A stretch of DNA of 64,000 nucleotides from Afipia sp. (GTDB lineage: Bacteria > Pseudomonadota > Alphaproteobacteria > Rhizobiales > Xanthobacteraceae): assembly GCA_017308595.1 (NCBI GenBank), contig JAFKER010000006.1, positions 310,001 to 374,000 of the forward strand, written 5' to 3'. This document shows positions 51,678-61,736 of the stretch, piece by piece. Every line of letters starts with the position of its first letter. Positions within the stretch are counted from its first letter, which is position 1. The position numbers and the translations under genes are program-made. Under the pieces are notes generated by a model. The model did no database searches. It was not told the DNA's origin and saw nothing but the letters and a program-made list of their open reading frames with translations.

Positions 51678-51860
51678 GGATTCTCCTCCGGCGGGTTCCA
51701 GTGTCATGTTGCAAACAACGACACCGGGGCGACTTTTACGATTCTCACAGCCGCTTAACAACCCGATGAATCCGGCAGCAGCGCGGCAGTTCGCCGCCCG
51801 ATCGGCTGCCAATTTGCAATCATTCGGCTAAGAAGTCTTTGAAGTTAACGGATTGGCCCC

Positions 51861-52616
51861 ATGCCCAGACTCGATTTTCGCAGCCCCCGGCTTTTCGTAG
51901 ATGCCCCGCTCACGGCCGGGACAGGAATTGCGCTGGATCGCGATCAGTCCAACTATCTCGGCAATGTGCTGCGCCTCAATGCCGGCGATAGCGTGCTGGT
52001 ATTCAATGGCCGCGACGGCGAGTGGCAGGCGACCCTCGCAGGCCGCAAGCGCCCGGATCGCGCGGAAATCGTCAGTCAGACGCGCCCGCAGGATTCCCTG
52101 CCCGACCTCCACTACGTGTTCGCGCCGCTCAAACATGCGCGGCTGGATTACATGGCCCAGAAGGCCGTTGAGATGGGTGCATCTGCGCTGCGCCCGGTGA
52201 CGACGCGGCATACGCAGGCAAGCCGCCTCAATGTGGAGCGGATGCGCGCCAATGTGATCGAAGCCGCCGAGCAGTGCGGCATTCTCAGTCTTGCGCAGGT
52301 CTACGAGCCTGAGTCGCTGGAGCGCTTTCTCAGCCAGCGCGATGTGCGGCGTCTTCTGGTGTTCTGCGACGAGGATGCGCCGATTTCGGATCCCATGGCA
52401 GCCTTCGCAGGCGCGGACAGAACACAAGGAACGGATGTGCTGATCGGACCCGAGGGCGGCTTTGCCGAAGAAGAACGCGCCCTGCTGCTGAAGCAGCCCC
52501 ATGTGGTGCGGCTGGCGCTCGGTCCGCGAATCCTGCGCGCGGATACCGCTGCTGTCGCGGCTCTGGCCGTGGTACAGACCGCGCTTGGCGATTGGGGAAG
52601 CCCTGACACACGCTGA
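51861..52616 (+). CDS. rsmE: 16S rRNA (uracil(1498)-N(3))-methyltransferase
   Basis: A 251-residue SPOUT methyltransferase that modifies U1498 of 16S rRNA. The N-terminal PUA-like part contains RLNAGDSVLVFNGRDGEWQA. The SPOUT knot is LIGPEGGFAEEE followed by LALGPRILRADTAAV. Residues match the family. It is divergent from the secreted-protein gene and precedes the histidine genes on the same strand with a 116-base gap. Confidence 0.95.
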   Translation: MPRLDFRSPRLFVDAPLTAGTGIALDRDQSNYLGNVLRLNAGDSVLVFNGRDGEWQATLAGRKRPDRAEIVSQTRPQDSLPDLHYVFAPLKHARLDYMAQKAVEMGASALRPVTTRHTQASRLNVERMRANVIEAAEQCGILSLAQVYEPESLERFLSQRDVRRLLVFCDEDAPISDPMAAFAGADRTQGTDVLIGPEGGFAEEERALLLKQPHVVRLALGPRILRADTAAVAALAVVQTALGDWGSPDTR

Positions 52617-52732
52617 GGTTGTGGTCTGAGCGAACTCTCGTTAAGTCCTTTTTCGGATCGTCGTCGAAACCGCAGGTTTCCCGTGTTAGGGGATTGCCGA
52701 TTCTAGCCTTTCTACTCGTTGGAACATCGAAA

Positions 52733-53875
52733 ATGAGCCAGTCCAGTGCCGCAACCGCGACCGGAGCCGCCGCACAGGCGGAAGCCCTGCTGCAGACATT
52801 TGCGCGGGCTGGCTACACCCATGCGCGCCCGCTGATTCTGCAACCGGCGGAGCCGTTTCTCGATCTCTCCGGCGAGGACATCCGCAAGAGCCTGTACCTG
52901 ACCACCGACGTGACCGGTGAGGAACTGTGCCTGCGGCCGGATCTCACCATTCCGGTGGCGCGGGACTATCTCGCCTCAAAGAACGCGGGTTCGCCCGCAG
53001 GCTTCTATTATCTCGGCCCCGTGTTCCGTTATCGTGGCGGCAGCGCCAGCGAGTTCAATCAGGCTGGCGTGGAATCGTTCGGGCGGCAGGATCGCGCAGC
53101 AGCCGATGCCGAAATGCTGGCGCTCGGTGTTGAAGCCGCAAGCGCATTCGGGGTGACGAGCCTCGACATCCGCACCGGCGATGTCGGCCTGTTCGCAGCG
53201 CTGATCGATGCGCTCGATCTTTATCCAGTCTGGAAGCGGCGGCTGATCAAGGATTTCAACCGCAAGATTTCACTGGCGCAGGATCTGCAGCGCCTGACGC
53301 TGGAAACCGGCAACACACGTAATGAATATGAAGGCGTGCTCGCGGCATTGGCGGGTTCTGATCGCAAAGCCGCGCTGGCATTGGTCACCGACCTGATGTC
53401 GATCGCGGGGACCAGCAATGTCGGCGGGCGCACGGTGTCGGAGATCGCCGACCGCTTTCTCGAACAGTCGACTCTGAAAGGCGGCGCACTGCCGCGCGAC
53501 GCGCTGCAATTGATCGAACGCTTTCTCGGTATCGCGGGCGAGCCCGACGACGCGGCGAAGCAGTTGCGCAAGCTCGCGTCGGACGCGAAGCTCGATCTGA
53601 ACGCCGCCATCGACCAGTTCGAAAGCCGCACCAAATTCATGACCACACGCGGCATCGACACCAAGACAATCCGCTTTTCCACCGCATTCGGACGCGGCCT
53701 GGATTATTACACCGGCTTCGAATTCGAATTGCACGCCAAAGGGAACGGCGCGGAACCGCTGGTCGGCGGCGGCCGCTATGATGGCCTGCTGACACGGCTC
53801 GGCGCGCGCGAGCCGATCCCCGCCGTCGGCTTCTCGATCTGGATCGAAGCGCTTTCGCAGGGGAGCGCCGCATGA
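52733..53875 (+). CDS. hisZ: ATP phosphoribosyltransferase regulatory subunit
   Basis: A 380-residue HisZ, a paralogue of histidyl-tRNA synthetase that lacks aminoacylation activity and activates HisG at the first step of histidine synthesis. Class II-like motifs are [27 protein letters not shown], and [15 protein letters not shown] with GGGRYDGLL. The ATG at 52733 is chosen by homology over a longer frame. The stop overlaps the hisG start (ATGA), so the two subunits are made in step. Confidence 0.95.
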   Translation: MSQSSAATATGAAAQAEALLQTFARAGYTHARPLILQPAEPFLDLSGEDIRKSLYLTTDVTGEELCLRPDLTIPVARDYLASKNAGSPAGFYYLGPVFRYRGGSASEFNQAGVESFGRQDRAAADAEMLALGVEAASAFGVTSLDIRTGDVGLFAALIDALDLYPVWKRRLIKDFNRKISLAQDLQRLTLETGNTRNEYEGVLAALAGSDRKAALALVTDLMSIAGTSNVGGRTVSEIADRFLEQSTLKGGALPRDALQLIERFLGIAGEPDDAAKQLRKLASDAKLDLNAAIDQFESRTKFMTTRGIDTKTIRFSTAFGRGLDYYTGFEFELHAKGNGAEPLVGGGRYDGLLTRLGAREPIPAVGFSIWIEALSQGSAA

Positions 53876-54849
53876 GCACGCCTTTCGTCGTCGCCGTTCC
53901 GTCCAAGGGACGCCTGCAGGAAAACGCCGAAGCCTTCTTCGCGCAGGCCAACCTGACGCTCGCGAAACCGCGCGGTGCCCGTGAATATCGCGGCACCATG
54001 CCCTGCCTCGATAATGTCGAGATCGCCTATCTTTCCGCCAGCGAGATCGCGGCGCAACTGGCGCGCGGCGCGGTCCACCTCGGCATCACCGGCGAAGACC
54101 TGATCCGCGAAAACATTCACGACGCCGATCAACGCGTGATGCTGATCGAAAGCCTCGGCTTCGGCAGCGCCAATGTCGTGGTCGCGGTGCCGCAGGCGTG
54201 GATCGACGTGCGGACCATGGCCGATCTCGATGATGTCGCGACCTCATTCCGCGCCCGGCACAATCACCGGATGCGGGTGGCGACCAAATACATCAACCTG
54301 ACGCGCAACTTCTTCGCGGCGCAGGGCGTGGTCGACTACCGCATTGTGGAAAGCGCAGGCGCCACCGAAGGCGCGCCGGCGGCGGGAACGGCCGAACTGA
54401 TCGTGGACATCACCACCACCGGCGCGACGCTTGCGGCCAATGGACTGAAGGTGCTCGATGACGGCGTGATGCTGCGCAGCCATGCCAACCTTGTGGCCTC
54501 CCGCGACGCCGACTGGTCGGGAAATGCCCGCGAAACCGCTCGGATCATTCTTGACCACATCGCCGCCAGCGCCCGCGCTCGCAAGTACAAGGAAGTCCGC
54601 ACCCGCTTCGCGGCGTGCAATGCCGACTTGCTGGCCGAAGCCCACACGCGGTTCGGCGTGGTCTCGCCGTTCGGCGGGCCGACCTCGTCGGGCATGGTGA
54701 CCCTGCACTGTCCACCCACCCAGCTTTATGCGCTGAGCAGTTTTCTGCGCGACAACGGTGCGGATACCGTGTCGGTCGCATCACTGAACTACGTGTTCGA
54801 TCGCGAGAACCCGTTGTTCGCCAAATTGCAGGCGTTCCTTGGGCAATAA
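53872..54849 (+). CDS. hisG: ATP phosphoribosyltransferase
   Basis: A 325-residue catalytic subunit that condenses ATP and PRPP to phosphoribosyl-ATP, with inhibition by histidine. Segments [34 protein letters not shown] and [18 protein letters not shown] (PRPP loop) are intact. It is longer than the roughly 210 residues of typical short HisG partnered with HisZ, as in other Bradyrhizobium relatives; the extra C-terminal part ([20 protein letters not shown]) is present. Confidence 0.95.
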   Translation: MSTPFVVAVPSKGRLQENAEAFFAQANLTLAKPRGAREYRGTMPCLDNVEIAYLSASEIAAQLARGAVHLGITGEDLIRENIHDADQRVMLIESLGFGSANVVVAVPQAWIDVRTMADLDDVATSFRARHNHRMRVATKYINLTRNFFAAQGVVDYRIVESAGATEGAPAAGTAELIVDITTTGATLAANGLKVLDDGVMLRSHANLVASRDADWSGNARETARIILDHIAASARARKYKEVRTRFAACNADLLAEAHTRFGVVSPFGGPTSSGMVTLHCPPTQLYALSSFLRDNGADTVSVASLNYVFDRENPLFAKLQAFLGQ

Positions 54850-54940
54850 GTGGCAGGCGCGGCGGCGTCTTCGCAGCACCTTGGCGACAGCCCGGCGATG
54901 ACCATATGATAATCCGACGTAACGCGCTGGAAACCGATCG

Positions 54941-55993
54941 ATGAGTGCGGACATTTCAAACCTGTCAGGTAACCGCTTTCCTGCAACGCAGGATGCTCAA
55001 CGCCAGGGCCTGTCCATCATCGTGCCTGCCTATAATGAGGCGGCAGGTCTCGCGCTGCTGCACGAGCGGCTTTGTACCCTCGCCGGCAAGCTGAAGCAGG
55101 ATTACGGCCTTAGCTGCGAAGTGGTCTACGTCGATGACGGCTCCGCCGATAACACGCTGGCCATCGCGCGCAGCCTCCCCGCTACCGCGCTCGATGTGCA
55201 GGTGGTGTCGCTGTCGCGCAATTTCGGCAAGGAAGCCGCCTTGATGGCCGGGCTCGACCATGCCCGCCGGGGTGCCGTGCTGTTCATGGATGGCGACGGT
55301 CAGCATGCGCCTGAACTCGTCGAACAACTGGTCCGGCACTGGATCGTCGACGGCTATGACGTGGTCTATACCGCGAAAGCCCATCGCGACAATGAATCCG
55401 CACTGCGCCGTCTCGCGGTGCGCACGTTCTATATGCTCATCAACTGGGGCGCGCGACAGAAAATCCCCGAGGATGCCGGCGACTTCCGCCTGTTGTCGCC
55501 TCGCGCAGCCGCAGCACTGCGGCAGTTGCCGGAGCGCAACCGTTTCTTCAAGGGGCTCGCGACCTGGATCGGCTTCAAGCAAATCCGCGTGGATTACGAA
55601 CCCGAAGCCCGCGCCCATGGCGTCACGTCATTCAGTCCAGGGCGCCTGCTTGGTCTGTCGATCGAAGGCCTGACATCGTTTTCGGTCGCGCCTCTGCGCG
55701 CCGCGAGCTTGCTCGGCCTGCTGCTCGCCTTTGTCGCTTTTCTCTTTGGTCTTTCGATTCTGTGGGAAACCGTCGTGAGCGGCAAATCCGTCCCCGGCTA
55801 TCCCTCGCTCGTGGTCGGCTTGATGACCATCGGCGGCGTCCAGTTGATCATGATCGGCGTGGTGGGCGAATACATCGGTAAAATTCTCTCCGAGATCAAG
55901 GCGCGGCCGATCTACTTCGTTGCCGAGCATAGCGTAAAGACGGCCGAGACCCCGGCTGCTGCCGACAAGACTTCGCAGACCGCGGCTGAATAA
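54941..55993 (+). CDS. glycosyltransferase family 2, GtrB/ArnC-like
   Basis: A 350-residue GT2 enzyme anchored in the inner membrane that moves a sugar from a nucleotide donor onto polyprenyl phosphate. The catalytic domain has the opening IIVPAYNEAAGLALLHERL, VYVDDGSADNTLAIARSL, FMDGDGQHAPELVEQL. Two C-terminal membrane helices (about residues 245-268 and 282-310) are typical of ArnC/GtrB-type polyprenyl-phosphate glycosyltransferases. It is followed two bases later by a ChbG/HpnK-like deacetylase, which suggests a joint pathway on a lipid-linked sugar. Confidence 0.9.
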   Translation: MSADISNLSGNRFPATQDAQRQGLSIIVPAYNEAAGLALLHERLCTLAGKLKQDYGLSCEVVYVDDGSADNTLAIARSLPATALDVQVVSLSRNFGKEAALMAGLDHARRGAVLFMDGDGQHAPELVEQLVRHWIVDGYDVVYTAKAHRDNESALRRLAVRTFYMLINWGARQKIPEDAGDFRLLSPRAAAALRQLPERNRFFKGLATWIGFKQIRVDYEPEARAHGVTSFSPGRLLGLSIEGLTSFSVAPLRAASLLGLLLAFVAFLFGLSILWETVVSGKSVPGYPSLVVGLMTIGGVQLIMIGVVGEYIGKILSEIKARPIYFVAEHSVKTAETPAAADKTSQTAAE

Positions 55994-55994
55994 C

Positions 55995-56837
55995 GTGAGT
56001 ACACTGCGCCGCATCTGGCTCTGCGCCGACGATTACGGCATGAGCCCCGGCGTCAATCGCGCCATTCGTGAACTGATCGAAAAGAAGAGGCTCAACGCCA
56101 CGTCGGTCATGGCGGTCGGCGCAGCCATCGACCGCGCGGAGATCGACGGCCTGATGCAAGCCGTTGCCGCTAACCCCAATTGCGCCATCGGCCTGCATGC
56201 GACGCTGACCGCGCCATTCGCGCCGCTCACCATGCATTTCAAGCCGCTGGACGGCGGACAATTTCCGCCGCTCGGCAGATTGCTGCGCACAAGCCTGCTG
56301 CGGCGGCTCGATCCGGAAATCGTGCATGCCGAATTGCTGGCTCAGATCGCCGCCTTCCGGCAGATGTTCGGACGCGCGCCGGATTACATCGACGGGCACC
56401 AGCATGCGCAGCTCTTCCCGCAGATTCGCGACGCGTTTCTTGCCGCCGTGAAAGAGAGCGCGCCCGATGCCTGGGTGCGCCAGTGCGGCCGCAGCCTGCC
56501 GCTGTCGCAGCGGCTCACCAATCCGAAAGCATTGCTGCTCGATACGCTGAGCGAAGCGTTTCGAAAGAAAGCTGCACGTGAGAGAATCGCGTTCAACACC
56601 GGTTTCGCCGGCGCCTATGACATGGTGCGCGGGCGCGACTTCGCCAATGCAATGCAGGGCTTTCTCACCGGACTGCCGGACGGCGGTCTGGTGATGTGTC
56701 ATCCCGGCTTCGTGGACGAAGTGCTGGTCGGCCTCGACAACGTGACCCATCAGCGCGAGCGGGAATTTGCGTTCTTGAACAGCGACGCCTTCCCGCGCCT
56801 GCTGGCGGAGAGCAATGTCACGCTCGACCGGACCTGA
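55995..56837 (+). CDS. ChbG/HpnK family carbohydrate deacetylase
   Basis: A 280-residue YdjC-fold deacetylase. Relatives remove acetyl groups from chitooligosaccharides (ChbG) or hopanoid glucosamine (HpnK). Metal ligands fit RRIWLCADDYGMSPGVN with Asp pair and YIDGHQHAQLFPQI with paired His, and GLVMCHPGFVDE. Start is GTG, two bases after the glycosyltransferase stop. The neighbour suggests deacetylation of a lipid-linked N-acetyl sugar; other hopanoid genes are not here. Substrate uncertain. Confidence 0.85.
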   Translation: MSTLRRIWLCADDYGMSPGVNRAIRELIEKKRLNATSVMAVGAAIDRAEIDGLMQAVAANPNCAIGLHATLTAPFAPLTMHFKPLDGGQFPPLGRLLRTSLLRRLDPEIVHAELLAQIAAFRQMFGRAPDYIDGHQHAQLFPQIRDAFLAAVKESAPDAWVRQCGRSLPLSQRLTNPKALLLDTLSEAFRKKAARERIAFNTGFAGAYDMVRGRDFANAMQGFLTGLPDGGLVMCHPGFVDEVLVGLDNVTHQREREFAFLNSDAFPRLLAESNVTLDRT

Positions 56838-56977
56838 GTTCGATTTCGCCTGACGGCTTTTTGTCGCACCGCAATCGCGAGCTTTCCTAAATTTAATTCA
56901 GGCCGGGACTTACCCCGACACAATGCAGCGTTACATCTTTCTGCGCATTCGCATGCCGGATGCTTCAGGAGGACGTC

Positions 56978-57769
56978 ATGACGCCACAGGAACGCCAACT
57001 CGTTGACGATCTGTTCGACCGACTGTCGCGGGTCGAGAATGCGCCGCGCGAGCCCGACGCAGAGGCGGCGATCATGCAGGGCCTGCGCCGCGCGCCCAAT
57101 GCGGTTTACGCGCTTGTACAGACTGTGCTGGTGCAGGACGAGGCACTCAAGCACGCTGAAGCCCGCATTCAGGAGCTTGAAGGCGGCAGCCAGCCGCAGC
57201 AACCGTCCGGCGGCTTTCTCGATTCCATGCGCGATACGATTCTCGGCCAGGGACGCGGCTCCGTTCCGAGCATCCGCCCCGGCGAGCAGCGCGGCGGCCC
57301 GGTCTGGAACAGCGGTCAAGCGCTCGGCCAGGCTGACACGCGTTACGGCGGCGATCCGCGCATGAATGACCCAAGAAGTGATCCGCGAACCGGCAATCCC
57401 GGCGGCGGGGTGTTGGGCGGTGGCGGCGGCTCGTTCCTCGGAACGGCGGCAGCCACAGCGGCCGGCGTCATCGGCGGCTCGATGCTGATGAACAGCATCC
57501 GCGGCATGATGGGCGGCGGCAGTCAGCAAAGCTTCGGCAACACAGCCGAGTCCGGCGGCAGCAAGATGCCGTGGAGCAACGATCAGTCGTCAGGCAGCCT
57601 CGCCCGCGATGCCGGTCTCAACGATGTCGGCAAAAGCGGCAGCGGCGACAGTCTGCGCCAGAGTTCCTACGATCAGGCGCAGGCCGATGCCGATCAGGAT
57701 CAGGACCAAGATCAGGATGACGACGAGGACTATGACGACTTTGATGACGGCGACAGCGATTTCGCCTGA
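56978..57769 (+). CDS. DUF2076 family protein with acidic tail
   Basis: A 263-residue protein. The first 75 residues (TPQERQLVDDLFDRLSRVEN, then AVYALVQTVLVQDEALKHAE) match DUF2076, followed by a Gly/Ser/Gln-rich disordered middle containing one short Ala/Gly-rich membrane-like segment (LGTAAATAAGVIGGSMLMNS) and a run of Asp and Glu at the C-terminus. Function unknown. The ATG at 56978 has AGGAGGA upstream. A strong terminator follows. Confidence 0.85.
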   Translation: MTPQERQLVDDLFDRLSRVENAPREPDAEAAIMQGLRRAPNAVYALVQTVLVQDEALKHAEARIQELEGGSQPQQPSGGFLDSMRDTILGQGRGSVPSIRPGEQRGGPVWNSGQALGQADTRYGGDPRMNDPRSDPRTGNPGGGVLGGGGGSFLGTAAATAAGVIGGSMLMNSIRGMMGGGSQQSFGNTAESGGSKMPWSNDQSSGSLARDAGLNDVGKSGSGDSLRQSSYDQAQADADQDQDQDQDDDEDYDDFDDGDSDFA

Positions 57770-57791
57770 TTGATGCCATCCACAAAAAACG

Positions 57792-57821
57792 AAAACGGCC
57801 GCTCCAACGAGCGGCCGTTTT
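57792..57821. terminator. bidirectional terminator between DUF2076 and L,D-transpeptidase
   Basis: AAAACGGCCGCTC and GAGCGGCCGTTTT form a perfect 13-base-pair stem with a four-base loop, flanked by A and T runs that serve both converging genes. Confidence 0.9.
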
Positions 57822-57842
57822 AATTTCATGAGTGAGATCGCC

Positions 57843-58643
57843 TTAGATCACGACAACTTTAGTACCGACCGGCACTCGGCCATAGAGATCGATCACATCT
57901 TCATTGCGCATTCGGATGCAGCCGGACGAGACGTTGGTGCCGATGGTCCACGGCTCGTTGGAGCCGTGAATGCGATAAAGCGACGTGCCGAGATACATCG
58001 CCCGCGCGCCGAGCGGATTTTCAGGTCCGCCTTCCATGTGGCGAGGCAGGTCGGGACGGCGCTTGAGCATTTCCGGCGGCGGCGTCCAGGCCGGCCACTC
58101 CTTCTTGGCGGAGATCGTCTTGACGCCAGACCATGTGAAGCCCGGCTTGCCGACACCGATGCCGTAACGCATCGCCTTGCCGCCGCCCTGCACCAGATAG
58201 AGAAACTTGTTCGGCGTATCGATCACGATGGTGCCCGGCGCATGCCTGCCGTCATACTGAACGACCTGCTTTTCATATTTCGGATCCATGCCGGGACGAC
58301 CGGGTTCAATGTCGATATCGCCCTGACGCATGTCATACCGAGACTGCGGATCCATCGGGGGCAGACCGCCGCGCGATGGCATCGGCTGATACTGCTGCTC
58401 GTAGCGCGGCGTTTGGTAATCGCTGGATTGCCCGCCCCCGAACAAGGCCTCGATTAATCCGCCGCCCATGTTGGAGCGTTGGTTGTAGGCGACGCGGATC
58501 GGCATTGGCGGAGTTGAGGTTTGCTGCGCATAGATCACACGCGGATCGGCGGGAATATCATCTTCAAAGGCAAAAGCGGAGATGGAACTGACACTGACGG
58601 ACACTGCGCCTGCCAGCAGCGCGAAAGACATGTTTCTGATCAT
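57843..58643 (-). CDS. L,D-transpeptidase (YkuD domain)
   Basis: A 266-residue periplasmic L,D-transpeptidase that forms 3-3 peptidoglycan cross-links or attaches proteins to the wall. Signal peptide to about residue 25 (SSISAFAF). The YkuD domain covers about residues 125-266; the catalytic His226 in RIHGSNEPWTIG and Cys242 in SSGCIRM are present, with VDxx-like IVIDTPNKFLYLVQGG opening the domain. The middle is Pro/Gln/Arg-rich and disordered. The gene is alone and ends at a shared terminator. Confidence 0.92.
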   Translation of the reverse strand: MIRNMSFALLAGAVSVSVSSISAFAFEDDIPADPRVIYAQQTSTPPMPIRVAYNQRSNMGGGLIEALFGGGQSSDYQTPRYEQQYQPMPSRGGLPPMDPQSRYDMRQGDIDIEPGRPGMDPKYEKQVVQYDGRHAPGTIVIDTPNKFLYLVQGGGKAMRYGIGVGKPGFTWSGVKTISAKKEWPAWTPPPEMLKRRPDLPRHMEGGPENPLGARAMYLGTSLYRIHGSNEPWTIGTNVSSGCIRMRNEDVIDLYGRVPVGTKVVVI

Positions 58644-58932
58644 CGACGTACTCTATACTGTTTCGTCGTAGACGCGCGGACAGCGCGCCGTGAACACGAA
58701 CATTTAAGGTTAAAAGCGCGTCGGTTTGGTAAACAAAACCGCATCCGGGATTCACCACGTCGCCGAACAGCCCCTGTTCTTCGCGGTAGCGTTTATTTTC
58801 GATGAAGACCGCCGTGGCATGGTTAACCGTTCGTTCGCGGCGTCCTCCGCATTGCCGCCACCGTGTTCCCGTTCGAAACTTCGCGTTAAATGGCAGCAGG
58901 CTACAAACGGCTTCTCAAGAATGGGGATACCG

Positions 58933-59700
58933 ATGGCCGTCCAGCGTAAGCGTTTTCGCATTGAAAGAATTCAATCCGGCGACATGCCGATCCTTGATCA
59001 CGCAGAGGGCGACGCCGCTCCGCATCACCACCAGATCATGAGCGAACTGCGCGCCATTCGCGTGCAGATGTCATCCCATCATCACAGCCCGGTCACCGAT
59101 GGCGAAAACCCGACAGCACAGGAACTGACCGAAGCGCAGCAATTGCTTGGAAGCTATCGCGCGCAGATCGAACAGTGCGAGAAGCTGAAGGTCGAACTCG
59201 ATCTTATTCACGACGCCATCAACCGCACCAAGCAGGAAATCGCCGTGCTCCACGGCAAGAGCTTCAGCGGCGATGAGATGGCGAAGGTCACCGGGGAACT
59301 GGGTGCGGTGGTTGGCGGCACCGAGGAAGCCACGCAGCAAATTCTCGAAGCAGCCGAAGCGATCGATCAGGCCGCGAGCGCGCTCGGCAAAGTGATGCCG
59401 CCGGATCAGCAGGCGCAGCTCAGCGAAGATATCCAGGAGCGCGTCGTCAGCATTTTCGAGGCTTGCAACTTTCAGGACCTGACCGGACAGCGCATCAGCA
59501 AGGTGATGACAACGATGAAGTTCATCGAGCATCACATCAACGTCATGATGGAAATCTGGGGCGGCGTCGATGCGATCAAGCAGCATGCGCCTGCGATTGC
59601 CGACACACGAGTCGGCGATGCCCGCCTGCTCAACGGCCCGAAAGGCATGGACGACGAAGGTCATGTCTCGCAGGACGACATCGACGCGCTGTTCAATTAA
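58933..59700 (+). CDS. CheZ-like protein phosphatase family protein
   Basis: A 255-residue helical protein annotated in relatives as protein phosphatase CheZ. The central part (about 70-215) forms long helices, and the segment SIFEACNFQDLTGQRISKVM corresponds to the CheZ active-site helix with DQ-like Asp/Gln pair (FQDLTGQ) that removes phosphate from CheY-P. The C-terminal SQDDIDALFN is the typical CheY-binding tail. The start at 58933 is chosen by similarity. No chemotaxis operon is adjacent. The gap 58644-58932 has nothing else that I can name. Confidence 0.82.
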   Translation: MAVQRKRFRIERIQSGDMPILDHAEGDAAPHHHQIMSELRAIRVQMSSHHHSPVTDGENPTAQELTEAQQLLGSYRAQIEQCEKLKVELDLIHDAINRTKQEIAVLHGKSFSGDEMAKVTGELGAVVGGTEEATQQILEAAEAIDQAASALGKVMPPDQQAQLSEDIQERVVSIFEACNFQDLTGQRISKVMTTMKFIEHHINVMMEIWGGVDAIKQHAPAIADTRVGDARLLNGPKGMDDEGHVSQDDIDALFN

Positions 59701-59726
59701 TCAGCATCCATCGATGTATCGACGCA

Positions 59727-59751
59727 ACCCGGAGCATCGCTCCGGGTTTTG
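59727..59751 (+). terminator. terminator after the CheZ-like gene
   Basis: AACCCGGAGC (59727-59736) and GCTCCGGGTT (59740-59749) form a perfect stem with a three-base loop followed by TTTT. Confidence 0.85.
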
Positions 59752-59756
59752 TGCTT

Positions 59757-60953
59757 CTAGGCGGGCTTCCGAAGCGCTGAAAAACAGACCAGGGCCACAA
59801 GCGCCACTGCAATCAGCATCTCAAGGGCAACCACACCCGACCAGCGGTCGATCACATAGGCCAGCACAAACGGCGCCAGCGCCTGACAGATCTGCGCCGG
59901 GCGCGCGATCCGCCCGACCACGCGCCCATAACCCACGGCTCCAAACATCGCCAGCGGCAACGCGCCGCGTGCAATCGTCACCACGCCATTGGCCGCGCCG
60001 AACATCAGCGCGAACGCAGTCGCTATACCGGGCGAGAATCCTGCGGCCACAAGCAGCGTGAACGCACAGGCCATCGAAGCCATCGCGATCCGCACCAGCC
60101 AGAGCGGATGCAGCTTGCCGCCTGAAACAAAGTCCGCAATCCGGGTCAGGACTTGTGCCGGACCGAACAGCGCACCAATAAACACGGCGGTGCTGGCGTC
60201 GATCCCGCCGCGCTGCAAGATCGTGAGCAGATGGGACAGCGTTCCCGACTGCATGAGGGCATGACAGGCGAAGCCCGCTGCCATCAGCAAAAACGGCGCA
60301 CCTACGGACGGAACGGTTTTCGCGACGACCGGCGGCGACACACCCTCCGGGACTGTTGGCGGCACATAGACGGCGTTGCGTGGCAGCACAAAAGCGTAGA
60401 GTGGCGCGATAACGAACGCCATGACGCCAGCGAAGACGAAATAGACCGTGCGCCACCCGCCAGCGGAGATGAGCATCTGGGTTGTCGGCCATGAAAAGGT
60501 GGATGCGAGACCGCCCACAAAGGTAACGAGCGTAATCGGCCGTCGCGAGGCGGCGCCGAAAATCCGGGCCAGAGCTGTGAAGGCCGGATCATAAAGATTG
60601 CAGGCCATCGCCACGCCGAGCAGCGACCAGCTTGCGAGATAGAGCCAGTGATTGCTGGCGAACGGCAACAGCAGCAAGCCAAGCGCGCCGATCAATGCAC
60701 CGCCGGCCATGATATAGTGCCCGCCGTGCCGTTCGATCAGACTGCATGAAACCGGCGCGGTGAGACCGGAAACCGCAAGCCCGATCGAAAATCCGAGCAA
60801 CGCCTGCGCCAGCGACCAGCCGTGGGCCGCTGCGATATGCGGCATCGTCAGACCGGGCGGATAGAACAGCGCGCCCCAGCCCAGAATTTGCGTGAGGCAA
60901 AGAACGATGACGGCGCGGCCTGGCCCGGAGCTTAATCCATGCAGCCCGGCCAT
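59757..60953 (-). CDS. MFS transporter
   Basis: A 398-residue major facilitator with about twelve membrane helices, of unknown substrate. The opening helix is GRAVIVLCLTQILGWGALFY; a characteristic loop 2-3 segment ERHGGHYIMAGGALIGALGL and the central basic loop around residue 195-215 are visible. The fold is clear, but there are no drug or sugar motifs that would narrow the substrate. It is a single gene, converging on the CheZ-like gene. Confidence 0.9.
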   Translation of the reverse strand: MAGLHGLSSGPGRAVIVLCLTQILGWGALFYPPGLTMPHIAAAHGWSLAQALLGFSIGLAVSGLTAPVSCSLIERHGGHYIMAGGALIGALGLLLLPFASNHWLYLASWSLLGVAMACNLYDPAFTALARIFGAASRRPITLVTFVGGLASTFSWPTTQMLISAGGWRTVYFVFAGVMAFVIAPLYAFVLPRNAVYVPPTVPEGVSPPVVAKTVPSVGAPFLLMAAGFACHALMQSGTLSHLLTILQRGGIDASTAVFIGALFGPAQVLTRIADFVSGGKLHPLWLVRIAMASMACAFTLLVAAGFSPGIATAFALMFGAANGVVTIARGALPLAMFGAVGYGRVVGRIARPAQICQALAPFVLAYVIDRWSGVVALEMLIAVALVALVCFSALRKPA

Positions 60954-61013
60954 TGCGCGTTCATTTCCCCGACGTCGAGAATCATCCGTCCGCCGGAACT
61001 ACAGACCGGCGCA

Positions 61014-61547
61014 TTATGCGCGCGGCGCGCAACGGACATACACCATGGTTCCATAGCGACTGGAGGCGTCCTTGTCGATGAACCGGGTCATCAGCACCCG
61101 TCCGTCGAACGAGACGATCTCGCGGTCCTTCTCTCCGCCGACAGGACCCGCCGGGCCGATATAATTCTTGCCGCTCTGGCTGCCTTTCAGGCGCAATTCC
61201 TGCGGCGTGGCCTCGTCCGGCAGATGCATGATGACGCCGCCGGTGGCGCCCTGCCCGATCACATAAGGATTCTTGCATTGCCCGCGCGCGGCAGCTTCGG
61301 TGCGCGCGCGATCTTCCGGCTTATGGAACGAAGCAAGGCCCCAGCGGCCGACGATCTCGTCGGCCCGGATGGTCGCCGGAATCTCCGGGGCCTCCGCCGG
61401 TTCCTGAACCGACGGCTGACCGCCGCCGAAACCGCTGAATCCGCCAAAGCCGCCGCCACCACAAGCGCCAAGAAAACCCGAAAGCAGCGACACGGCCGCC
61501 AGTGTGGCGATCCTGGAAGTGCGGGTTGGTTCGTTCATCTTGGTCAT
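61014..61547 (-). CDS. lipoprotein with Gly-rich N-terminus
   Basis: A 177-residue lipoprotein. The signal peptide ends in the lipobox LGAC (residue about 29), so it is lipidated at Cys. A Gly/Phe-rich linker follows, then a domain of about 120 residues with IRADEIVGRWGLASFHKPED and YVIGQGATGGVIMHLPD, which is conserved in Bradyrhizobium-group proteins. Function unknown. The start at 61547 has GGGAGA upstream. It diverges from groESL with the promoter region in between. Confidence 0.8.
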   Translation of the reverse strand: MTKMNEPTRTSRIATLAAVSLLSGFLGACGGGGFGGFSGFGGGQPSVQEPAEAPEIPATIRADEIVGRWGLASFHKPEDRARTEAAARGQCKNPYVIGQGATGGVIMHLPDEATPQELRLKGSQSGKNYIGPAGPVGGEKDREIVSFDGRVLMTRFIDKDASSRYGTMVYVRCAPRA

Positions 61548-61695
61548 GCTGTCTCCCGGCAAAAATATAAGGCTGCCTGCCAGACCGACAGACCCGCCCT
61601 CGCGCTGCATGTGCTGACCCCCGTCACGATGCCGCGCTCCCGTTATGGTTTCCAGATCATCCTATATTGGCCTCACCAAGGCCTTAAGAGCCTTG

Positions 61696-61723
61696 CTTGA
61701 CAGGATCGGCGGCAACCCATATT
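61696..61723 (+). promoter_or_regulatory. groESL promoter
   Basis: TTGACA (61696-61701) and CATATT (61718-61723), 16 bases apart, form a sigma70/heat-shock-like promoter that places the start of transcription just before the CIRCE operator. The preceding CTTG also fits a sigma32-type -35. Confidence 0.6.
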
Positions 61724-61736
61724 CCCGGCCTCGTCA

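Noticed and set aside
58933-59700. Chemotaxis operon
   Set aside because: Only the CheZ-like gene is present; no cheA, cheY, cheW or receptor gene is adjacent.
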